This document shows positions 39,301 through 45,007 of a stretch of DNA of 45,007 nt, in pieces. Where the stretch lies: positions 1 to 45,007 of the IMG/VR virus record IMGVR_UViG_3300037245_001228. One strand, 5' to 3'. This DNA is from a virus. Numbering within the stretch: position 1 is the stretch's first letter; every line of letters begins with the position of its first letter. The notes below the pieces were generated by a model. That model did not search any database, was not told where the DNA came from, and saw only the letters and a program-made list of their open reading frames with translations. The translations under genes were made by a program, and so were the position numbers.

Positions 39301-40199
39301 TGGGGCCAGCCTTAAAGATACAGGCTGGTATTTTGGAATTGAAAGCAGCATTAAAAAGGAATCAGGCCGAATTAGAGGTAGGCGATATAACTGCGGACGA
39401 GATTGCTGCTGCGGTTGCCAATCTAATGAACAACGACTTTGGCGGCTTGCATTTAGGTCGTATGGGTAGAAGTCAAACAGCCCAGCATATCTTTAGACTT
39501 TTGGCTCTTGCTCCTGACTGGACGGAATCGAATATCCGGTCGGCGGTTGATGCTTTCAAGAAAGGTGAGACAGGTTATTTGCATAGAATGTTCTGGGGTA
39601 GGATAGCGGCAAAAGGATTAGGGGCAACTATTCTTTTTAATCTTTTGTTATCGGCTTTTGATGATGATGATTTTGTCGAAAGATACAGAAAAGCGTGGGA
39701 AACCGGAAGATTAAGATGGTTGGATATTGACATAACTCCTATCTACAAAGCTATGGGCGGTGTTGACGATAAGAGGAAATACTTCTCATTGCTTGGTCAT
39801 TTTAGAGACCCTGTGAAATTTGTTGTTCATCCGTTCATATCAATGAAACACAAAGGTAGTGTCGTATCGAGAATTATGCTGGATATGATGATAGGTCAGG
39901 ATTGGGCTGGGCGGGAATTTACTACGATTGGCGAATTACTTGGAATTACGGAAGACGGTAAAAACTCCGGAAGGCTCGTGAAATATAGCAGAAGTGGTGC
40001 AAAACCAATAGAGCCAGCACAAATACCGTCCTATGCTTTATACCAAGTACGCTCGGCAATGCCTATTCCTATGCAGAACCTCATTGCATTTTTGGGTGGC
40101 GAATTAGATGCCTTTGATGCAATAACAAAAAGTTTGGGTTTAATGACGGCTACGACATATCCGGAAAGAAAGCGAAAACCTAAAAAGATTACAAGATAA
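36318..40199 (+). CDS. Large internal virion/ejection protein (gp16-like position)
   Basis: 1293 residues, the largest gene. A tandem start (LVLDKPKLVLDEPSDYG) is followed by helical domains, a hydrophobic stretch at about 230-275 (MILEGILGVTLGGPALGITA), a Pro/Glu/Lys-rich linker (about 435-600) and a long helical C-terminus. Position and size match T7 gp16 (ejection motor), but no N-terminal lysozyme domain is recognisable. It is translationally coupled on both sides. Confidence 0.8.
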   Translation: MAKLVLDKPKLVLDEPSDYGMITLSREKLPGVWEYDKQLEQLFDQDLDSLVPLNVKYDFGRIVGMTEKPDETKDRMSNSLFYSIILGKPPEITFNLLDELNKIAFNKPIDVKKAMEEYSDYYKGAKNYTGVIRHGFRRAGMWMVKGLAGKAKMVGELTLPTPKARRKKVLFPVVRDWGIEQSEKLIEWSNMMLTAVDQYYQENKAEAIQITPGLGYVETLKEYVYNPKNLLQGLIESGPMILEGILGVTLGGPALGITAMALPITGQVYADARKEGTDVVPAFAQATLTGVGEATIEQWTLSKKLGLMKNFRKMVSDGLPKILWEGTKAFVRGTAEEGSQEFNQNFWRWVFTDRSQAWMANVKESMAAGGPMELAMAGVFSAAGYTGAPVIVAEQLDRIDKIQDAVDAEQTLTSEHKAEIRKELDKVRNDVKADVYKPPAEEAIPAPEKPAEAITKPEAVGVAEEGKGIEPIAAGLLQETVPLSAKEKANVVGVGFLLDDGSIIKGDTTHYDLVKEVPKGRKVIDAGFINEQGQYLKRDDVIKPQPVTKAEPTKVKKPAERPIQKVIKLEKEIIPKQVKESFTPSEVQKEIETQAPDSDSETQNAVNLMEGYWREYDERELEINVATIKNQEAIIKALDKKVYAPESDIDTSKMSQAMMLYIDLKEHPSGRQFAEEISKLQKEIYELSKNLPTKIKKIADSIILQNREAGALAIDKEIIANARENYIAHLWQKPTRKEALRVRFRTTTARAKARTLEGGIMEGWAKGKTLRVKDVTLATQIAQSQINQAIVGRELLKMGKKWGLLSHKQPADWVRVEHPGFTTWKWSGKAEKAKTYGRNFFVTEKGDLMERVPVYAEPELGKKLNKVFTPSALYKVPGIETISRYNAQIKSTILFTSLYHHQAFLRSYAFGSRGLNPKTAYEKGRQSIMNMTPEVRLLVRNGLTIGRIQDYDPRMIEGEQTIWGRALAHTKPTEVVREKLVALRKRQERFLFNKMGPALKIQAGILELKAALKRNQAELEVGDITADEIAAAVANLMNNDFGGLHLGRMGRSQTAQHIFRLLALAPDWTESNIRSAVDAFKKGETGYLHRMFWGRIAAKGLGATILFNLLLSAFDDDDFVERYRKAWETGRLRWLDIDITPIYKAMGGVDDKRKYFSLLGHFRDPVKFVVHPFISMKHKGSVVSRIMLDMMIGQDWAGREFTTIGELLGITEDGKNSGRLVKYSRSGAKPIEPAQIPSYALYQVRSAMPIPMQNLIAFLGGELDAFDAITKSLGLMTATTYPERKRKPKKITR

Positions 40200-40432
40200 T
40201 GGAAATTCACCCAATAATAGACCCGCGCATAGAAAGCGGCACTGCCGATGGGCAACTGCTCTTTTGGGACAATACCGCAAAGCGGTGGAAGAAACTGGAG
40301 ACGTCTGAGGCAATATGGGACGACACCAACAAGAGGATGGGACTTAACCGAGCAAATCCTACAAGCACTTTAGATGTAAATGAGACCGTAACGGTCAAAA
40401 GGTTATTAGCCGGAGGCGTAAATGAAAGTTAA
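40199..40432 (+). CDS. Small fibre-like protein
   Basis: 77 residues. GQLLFWDNTAKRWKKLETSE, then WDDTNKRMGLNRANPTSTLD and VNETVTVKRLLAGGV is the motif that usually precedes the tip of longer tail fibres. Here it stands alone; it may be a fibre adaptor or a truncated fibre. It overlaps the ejection and glycosyltransferase genes. Confidence 0.7.
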   Translation: MEIHPIIDPRIESGTADGQLLFWDNTAKRWKKLETSEAIWDDTNKRMGLNRANPTSTLDVNETVTVKRLLAGGVNES

Positions 40433-41468
40433 AACATCAGTAATAATTCCGACAATAAATGACCCTCATTTGGTCAGGACTATCAATTCAGTATGGAGCA
40501 ATCGTGTCGGCGAAATAGAATTTGTTATTGTAAATGATGGCGGCAAATTATTAGATATTGCCAACAGTCCTACAATCGGAAAAAACATCATATCTGCTAT
40601 AAAAGTAATACACAATTCTATTACAATGGGGCGCAGAGTCTCTATTAACAATGCAGCAAGAATAGCTACCGGAGAGTATCTTTTTATTCTTGATGCCCAT
40701 TGCTCAATAACTGAAGGATGGGACATTAAACTGGCTCAAAGTTGTGGCGACAAGAACATAGCTTACAGCGTTATCAGAGATATGCAGCCTGATACATGGG
40801 AATATCGGCCAGGCGATTACCTGCACGTCAGATTGAACAAAGATTACACCGAAAAGTGGTGGAAAAGAAAGACTCTTAAAGAATGTCAAACCGAAGAGGA
40901 AAGCATTGCCTTTACGGGTTGTGCTTGGATGATTAACAAGGACAGATATTGGCAGTTAGGTGGCTATGACGAATCTCTCGGAGCGTATGGTTGGGACGGC
41001 CCTGAATGGGCTTGCAAGATATGGATGGGAGATGACCCTGGCAAAGTCATATTGAGAACCGATGTGATTTGTGGGCATATATTCGGAACTAATGATGGTG
41101 GCAAATTATACCCATGCCGAATGATTCCAAAAGAAGAATATGTCAAATACATGAAAGATAAATACGAGGACAAAATCGGAAAACTAATAGAACGATTTGC
41201 CCCAGTGCCGGACTGGACAGAGAAAGGAACGCAGATGAGCCAGAATGTAAAAAGGGAAATCAAGGTCAATCGAGTAGATGAGCACGTGACCGAAAACGAA
41301 AAGGGCAAAGTTATCAAAAAGGTTATTGAGTATTTCGAGTATGTATATACCGACAACGGCAATGGCCTTACCCCTGATGAGATAGCCAAGAAATACGGCC
41401 CGAAAGCAAAGAAGGTACGCGAGGAAGTATGGGAACTCAAGGACGGACAATTGCAGAAAGTGGCATAG
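40422..41468 (+). CDS. GT-A glycosyltransferase, polypeptide-GalNAc-transferase-like
   Basis: 348 residues. Starts TSVIIPTINDPHLVRTINSV (nucleotide-sugar fold). Metal-binding DAHC at 91-94 follows GEYLFIL and precedes EGW; TGCAWMINKDRYWQLGGYDE (165-184), YGWDGPEWACKIW (189-201) and ICGHIF (216-221) follow. Family-2 enzymes often have DxD; the DAHC, the WG-x-DG-P-EW element and the closing GH-x-F are signatures of polypeptide GalNAc-transferases (GT27). About 95 extra residues lie at the C-terminus without the ricin domain of animal enzymes. A plausible substrate is the Thr/Ser tract of the fibre 3 kb downstream. Confidence 0.8.
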   Translation: MKVKTSVIIPTINDPHLVRTINSVWSNRVGEIEFVIVNDGGKLLDIANSPTIGKNIISAIKVIHNSITMGRRVSINNAARIATGEYLFILDAHCSITEGWDIKLAQSCGDKNIAYSVIRDMQPDTWEYRPGDYLHVRLNKDYTEKWWKRKTLKECQTEEESIAFTGCAWMINKDRYWQLGGYDESLGAYGWDGPEWACKIWMGDDPGKVILRTDVICGHIFGTNDGGKLYPCRMIPKEEYVKYMKDKYEDKIGKLIERFAPVPDWTEKGTQMSQNVKREIKVNRVDEHVTENEKGKVIKKVIEYFEYVYTDNGNGLTPDEIAKKYGPKAKKVREEVWELKDGQLQKVA

Positions 41469-42377
41469 ATGATACAGTTGGATAAATACATCTATACAAT
41501 GAAGATGTGGTCTAAGCAGATTGCCGCATTTCGGCAATGCCCTGATGTAATAGAGGGGGTCTGTAGGAATAATGATAACGGCCTTAATGTCTTTTGGGGT
41601 TGGATAACGCTTCCTTGTGCGCCATCCATAGTTATTGAAGCCGGATTCTTCTGGCAGGCTGCGCATCTGGATACGATAGGAATGTACCAGCAATCTTCTT
41701 TGTGTACCCCACAGGCACTTCGAGAGATAGAGAAATTTAACGCTCCTGTTCCTGCCCTTGACATCTTAGAACAATCATCTCATTCGTCCAAATATCCACA
41801 AGGAGAAGACCTTAATGTTCCCGACCATTGGGACAAAGTTGTTCTTGCCTCGCAAAATCCATATGACAGGAGTATTCGGGCAGTTGGGTCGCCTAACGAT
41901 TATTTCACATTCTATGAAAACGCCTGTAAACATTATGGTAAGAATCTATTTATCAAGTTGCATCCGTGGAACTCCGGCGAAGTTGGCGATAAGCTCCGCA
42001 AGATAGCCGCAGACAATGGGGTAACAGCGGCCAAAGTTAATCATCGTATTATTAAGAATTGCCAGTTTGTTCTGGTTTTTAATTCCACCTTTTCGGTCGA
42101 TTGTATGATTCGTGGTGTACCTGTAGCCCAATATGCGCCTGGTTATTTTTACCAGAATCCTGCCGTTAATTACACTAATTGGAAATTCCCAAACAAAGTA
42201 TCTGTTGATAAGGATTTTGGTTTTAAGACTTGTGATTTCCTAATGTGGAGATACTGCTTTGACCATAGTATGCCTGGTGAAAAATGGGTCGAAATGTTCA
42301 AGCAAGTGGCAAAAAGTAAAGAAATGTTCCCGATTCCAGAGGAGTTCTGCTATGCCAGAAATAAAATGCGAGCGTGA
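41469..42377 (+). CDS. Capsule-synthesis-like GT-B glycosyltransferase
   Basis: 302 residues. LFIKLHPWNSGEVGDKL (160-176) then NCQFVLVFNSTFSVDCMIRG, VPVAQYAPGYF (198-227) is the KxHP ... NSTxxxExxxxGxPV pattern of capsule-export/synthesis (Capsule_synth) and CDP-glycerol-type glycosyltransferases. It would transfer a sugar or a phosphosugar. It lies in the island after the GalNAc-transferase-like gene, and overlaps the methyltransferase. Confidence 0.7.
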   Translation: MIQLDKYIYTMKMWSKQIAAFRQCPDVIEGVCRNNDNGLNVFWGWITLPCAPSIVIEAGFFWQAAHLDTIGMYQQSSLCTPQALREIEKFNAPVPALDILEQSSHSSKYPQGEDLNVPDHWDKVVLASQNPYDRSIRAVGSPNDYFTFYENACKHYGKNLFIKLHPWNSGEVGDKLRKIAADNGVTAAKVNHRIIKNCQFVLVFNSTFSVDCMIRGVPVAQYAPGYFYQNPAVNYTNWKFPNKVSVDKDFGFKTCDFLMWRYCFDHSMPGEKWVEMFKQVAKSKEMFPIPEEFCYARNKMRA

Positions 42378-42897
42378 TAAATACCTCTGGATATACAAGG
42401 ATGGCCGTTCTTACGGAAACCGAAATCATGGTTCCGGGGCATATCAATTAGTATTAGATATAAAGCCACATTCCATATTAGACGTAGGTTGTGGAGGGGG
42501 GCAATTCGCAGAATGGGCCAATCGGCATGGGATTATGGCTATCGGGATGGATTTTGCCTCTGGCTATGGCTTAATGGCCGATGTATGCAACATTCCCTTT
42601 GATAATAACTTTTTTGATGTAGTAACCGTCTTCGATGTTTTAGAGCATTTGCCTGTTGAAAACTTGAAAAAAGGACTTGATGAGATAGCAAGAGTGGCCA
42701 AAAGATGGATAATCATATCTATTGGATACGGGCCGTCAGGAAGGAATACTCCTAAAGGGTTTCTGAAATTACACCTTATTTCTACAAGGGATAAAAGTTG
42801 GTGGACTCCTATTCTTTCAAAATATGGAAAGCTATCTTATCGAGGCTCAAAGAAATGGAATGACGAACCCTACATTTTCTGTGAGTTGGATAAATGA
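42352..42897 (+). CDS. SAM-dependent methyltransferase
   Basis: 181 residues from the ATG at 42352 (AGAGGAG upstream). SILDVGCGGGQFAEWANRHG (41-60) is motif I; GMDFASG is motif II; DVVTVFDVLEHLP (89-101) is motif IV of class I methyltransferases. The C-terminal part (KLHLISTRDKSWWTPILSKY) is as in small sugar or lipid O-methyltransferases. Its place between two glycan enzymes suggests sugar methylation. Confidence 0.85.
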   Translation: MPEIKCERDKYLWIYKDGRSYGNRNHGSGAYQLVLDIKPHSILDVGCGGGQFAEWANRHGIMAIGMDFASGYGLMADVCNIPFDNNFFDVVTVFDVLEHLPVENLKKGLDEIARVAKRWIIISIGYGPSGRNTPKGFLKLHLISTRDKSWWTPILSKYGKLSYRGSKKWNDEPYIFCELDK

Positions 42898-43454
42898 GAA
42901 GATTGATATTGGCATATCCGAGAAGTGCAACAACTTATACTGCAAGGATGATAAAGGCTCATGGGTTAAAGTTTGGTCACGAAACCAGAGGAGACCAGAC
43001 TGACGGGGCAATCTCGTATTTTAAGATTCATTATCTTCATAAGTTTGATGTGATATTACATCAAGTCAGAGACCCATTAAAGACAATATCGTCTGCCGTA
43101 ACGGTATTGGCAAAAAGAACTCATAATGAGTTTCATATCTTATTTGATATGGAAAAAGCCGATCGGGAGAAAAGCAAACTATATCAGGTAATGCTAACTT
43201 GGTTAATATTGAATGAGCTTGCCGAAAAAGCCGAATGGAGATATAAAATTGAGGATATTGACGAAGTATATCCTGAGCTATGTCGGAGATTTAATATGCA
43301 ACCCAAAGAAGGATTTCCGCCATTAGATAGGTGTGTTAATACTCGTCCTCATCCAATGCTCGCTTGGGATGATTTGGACAAAGAGGATTATGCTCTTAGC
43401 CAACGAATAAAAGAAAAAACCAAACAATATGGATATGATAAAGGAGACAAATAA
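42894..43454 (+). CDS. Sulfotransferase-like protein
   Basis: 186 residues. LAYPRSATTYTARMI (6-20) corresponds to the 5'-phosphosulfate loop of sulfotransferases (YPRSGTTW), with Ala in place of Gly. LHQVRDPLKTISSAVT (55-70) fits the 3'-phosphate motif with Arg59 and Ser66/67. It is shorter than usual (250-300), so activity is unsure. If active it would sulfate a sugar or a Tyr/Thr. It overlaps both neighbours by 4 and 1 bases. Confidence 0.65.
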   Translation: MRRLILAYPRSATTYTARMIKAHGLKFGHETRGDQTDGAISYFKIHYLHKFDVILHQVRDPLKTISSAVTVLAKRTHNEFHILFDMEKADREKSKLYQVMLTWLILNELAEKAEWRYKIEDIDEVYPELCRRFNMQPKEGFPPLDRCVNTRPHPMLAWDDLDKEDYALSQRIKEKTKQYGYDKGDK

Positions 43455-43792
43455 TGGCAATTGAGTTGTTGGTAAGAACCACCGATGGCCCTGCTGGAAG
43501 AATGAGAGGTGACATTGTTTCTGTAAGACAATTGCCTTTTCGGGGATGGGGCAAGGATGAGACTCTACCTAATTATCTTGTTATCAGGATAGATAATACT
43601 GATAAAGAAGGATTCAAGAAATATGAGGGAAGGCATGTGAGGTTGAATCCTGAAGACCCTGATTCTCCATGCAAGCGGTCAAAATATCGCCTTGACCTTG
43701 ATACTTTGTCCAAAGATTATGCTGAAAAACGTCCTCATTTAATGCTTATTAAAGAAACTGTAACTACTAATATCATTTTGAGAGGATTTTAG
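43454..43792 (+). CDS. Small protein before the fibre, unknown
   Basis: 112 residues. IELLVRTTDGPAGRMRGDIV, then YLVIRIDNTDKEGFKKYEGR, a small beta-barrel-like pattern rather than an enzyme, ending TNIILRGF. Proteins like this are often fibre-base or assembly components in phages. AAGGAG precedes ATG; it overlaps the fibre GTG by one base. Confidence 0.65.
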   Translation: MAIELLVRTTDGPAGRMRGDIVSVRQLPFRGWGKDETLPNYLVIRIDNTDKEGFKKYEGRHVRLNPEDPDSPCKRSKYRLDLDTLSKDYAEKRPHLMLIKETVTTNIILRGF

Positions 43793-45007
43793 TGGCAGCA
43801 GAAGTAATAAAAATTGTTGACCCTGATAATGGTGGAGGTACGCATTACATATCCCTCGATGCTTGGGAAGATGCTCTGGGCGGCACTACCACAGGCCATT
43901 TACCGAATGACGATCAGATAGCGGTTGCACAGTGTCGTGCATCTTCTGGAGGTGATGATACTGCTGCTGTCAATATACTTGGCTGGACTACAGATGCGAC
44001 TCGGTACATTCGTGTAGAATTACATTCGGACGAAACTAATACAGGTATTTGGAATGATAATAATTATTTATTACATAATGATGATGCTTCTGCTGCCGCA
44101 ATAGTTATTTTTGAAGATTATGTTCGTTTCCATGATATACAGATATTAGTAACAGAAGCAGACGCCAATATTAGAGATGGTCTTTATTGTGTAAACTCAG
44201 TTGGTACGGCTGATATAAGAGTTGATAGTTGTATTGTTAAAGGTGCTTGTAGTGGAACAGGTGCAGGCAGGGGAATATTCTTTAATGATGCAAGTGCTAC
44301 GTTTACTATTTATAACACTATTGTTTATGGTTTTGTATCAGGTGCAGATGCTGGTTTTAATGGTATTCGTATAGGTACAAACACTAATGCCTATGTTTAT
44401 AATTGCACTATTTATGGTAACTATAATGGTATTGTTTCAACATCAGCATCGCATCCTACAGTTAGAAATTGTGCTGTTGGAAATAATACTGATGATTTTA
44501 GTGGAATAACTGGCGGGGGCTTCGATATGGATTATATCGTCTCTGACGATGACCATAGCGGAGATTGTGCGAATTATTTTGCAAGACCAACAGCAGGAGA
44601 AAATGATTGGACAAGTGATTTTGAAACTCCAGGAAGTGATTTTAGACTAAAAGCTACCGCTGCCAATCTCATTGATGATGGCGTGGCCGATTTGTTTGAT
44701 GAGGATGATGATATAGCAGGTACAGCACGCCCACAAGGCGGCGGTTGGGATATTGGTGCGTTTGAGTTTATAGTAGGTACAACAACGACTACGACAACTA
44801 CCACGACCACGACCACAACAACTACCACCACGACAACGACTTCAACTACTACCACTACGACAACCACTACAACTACTACGAGTACGACCACAAGCACTAC
44901 CACCACGACTACATCAACAACTACAACCACCAGCACGACGACCACAAGCACAACTACCACAACGACCAGCACTACGACAACATCTACAACGACTACATCT
45001 ACGACAA
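43792..45007 (+). CDS. Tail fibre, N-terminal part: beta-helix domain plus Thr/Ser stalk
   Basis: The start is GTG at 43792, overlapping the TAG of the previous gene, with AGAGGA five bases upstream. With the part at 117-806 it encodes 634 residues. Residues 1-329 look like a right-handed parallel beta-helix surface domain: an N-terminal GGGTHYISLDAWEDA motif, repeated Asn/Ile/Tyr rungs, and the closing motif ARPQGGGWDIGAFEF typical of choice-of-anchor Q / PbH1 proteins. Residues 330-427 are only Thr and Ser, and the C-terminal domain follows. The likely role is a receptor-binding or decoration fibre, placed last in the late operon after four glycan-modifying genes. The adhesin-type N-terminus joined to a fibre-like C-terminus suggests domain shuffling. 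Confidence 0.85.
   Translation, partial: MAAEVIKIVDPDNGGGTHYISLDAWEDALGGTTTGHLPNDDQIAVAQCRASSGGDDTAAVNILGWTTDATRYIRVELHSDETNTGIWNDNNYLLHNDDASAAAIVIFEDYVRFHDIQILVTEADANIRDGLYCVNSVGTADIRVDSCIVKGACSGTGAGRGIFFNDASATFTIYNTIVYGFVSGADAGFNGIRIGTNTNAYVYNCTIYGNYNGIVSTSASHPTVRNCAVGNNTDDFSGITGGGFDMDYIVSDDDHSGDCANYFARPTAGENDWTSDFETPGSDFRLKATAANLIDDGVADLFDEDDDIAGTARPQGGGWDIGAFEFIVGTTTTTTTTTTTTTTTTTTTTTSTTTTTTTTTTTTSTTTSTTTTTTSTTTTTSTTTTSTTTTTTSTTTTSTTTTSTT
44779..45007 (+). repeat. Thr/Ser-only coding tract (mucin-like stalk)
   Basis: From 44779 through the junction to base 182 there are 98 consecutive codons: 84 Thr and 14 Ser. All four Thr codons (ACA, ACC, ACG, ACT) are mixed irregularly, and Ser uses both AGY and TCN codons. 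This argues that selection keeps the protein sequence rather than a DNA repeat. Such a linker would be extended, and heavily O-glycosylated if the right enzyme is present. The tract length in the native genome could differ because the assembly breaks here. Confidence 0.95.
44891..45007. repeat. Terminal direct repeat, right copy
   Basis: Exact copy of bases 1-117. Removing one copy leaves 44,890 bases of unique sequence. A 117-base overlap could simply be an assembler k-mer overlap on a circular molecule, so it need not be the physical terminal repeat. Confidence 0.95.

Noticed and set aside
44574-44972. 132-codon minus-strand ORF that is almost all Val
   Set aside because: It is the reverse complement of the Thr/Ser-coding tract of the fibre gene.
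1-45007. CRISPR array, insertion sequence, integrase, RNA polymerase or DNA polymerase
   Set aside because: None is visible: no regularly spaced repeats, no transposase motifs, and no polymerase or recombinase signatures in any frame I read.

Overview
The window looks like one complete circular (or terminally redundant) genome of a short-tailed phage, about 44.9 kb of unique sequence. Bases 1-117 are identical to 44891-45007, and a tail-fibre gene reads in frame across that junction. The morphogenesis genes follow the podovirus order: GpA-type large terminase, head-tail connector/portal, Bbp19-like protein, scaffold, major capsid, gp11-like and gp12-like tail tube proteins, tailspike, gp13/gp14-like proteins, and two large ejection proteins. 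I see no RNA polymerase, DNA polymerase, primase, helicase, integrase or repressor, so replication and probably transcription rely on the host. Lipoprotein signals, a twin-arginine signal and internal virion proteins point to a Gram-negative host. The species cannot be named from this sequence.

Layout. (1) 816-12984 (+): an early/accessory region of about 30 small, tightly packed genes. It includes YopX-like proteins, lipoproteins, a peptidoglycan-binding-like membrane protein, a PD-(D/E)XK exonuclease, a conserved companion protein, NinG, a DNA methyltransferase and many small CxxC zinc-ribbon proteins. The gaps are filled by structured RNA candidates. (2) 13024-14251 (-): a small leftward operon of hypothetical genes. 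(3) 14252-15066: a divergent control region with promoters in both directions, a predicted pseudoknot RNA and a terminator-like hairpin. (4) 15067-19679 (+): more small genes, including a possible small terminase, ending in a Tat-signal/pectate-lyase-like fragment. (5) 19676-40432 (+): a promoter with an immediate terminator, then head, tail and ejection genes. (6) 40422-43792 (+): a glycan-modification island (GalNAc-transferase-like GT, capsule-synthesis-like GT, SAM methyltransferase, sulfotransferase-like protein, one unknown). (7) 43792 through the junction to 806 (+): a 634-residue fibre whose two folded halves are joined by a linker of 98 consecutive Thr/Ser residues.

Two things stand out. 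First, the mucin-like Thr/Ser stalk lies directly downstream of a glycosyltransferase that carries the DAHC and WDGPEW...GHIF signatures of polypeptide GalNAc-transferases, followed by methyl- and sulfotransferase-like genes. This suggests a phage-encoded O-glycosylation pathway for its own fibre. Second, two RNAs at 3229-3380 and 10008-10197 share a tRNA-like acceptor stem (with compensatory base changes), a D-like arm and a T arm, but carry 100-140 nt inserts where the anticodon arm should be. Several further pseudoknots and hairpins lie in other intergenic gaps. All functions are inferred by reading motifs by eye; no database search was run.
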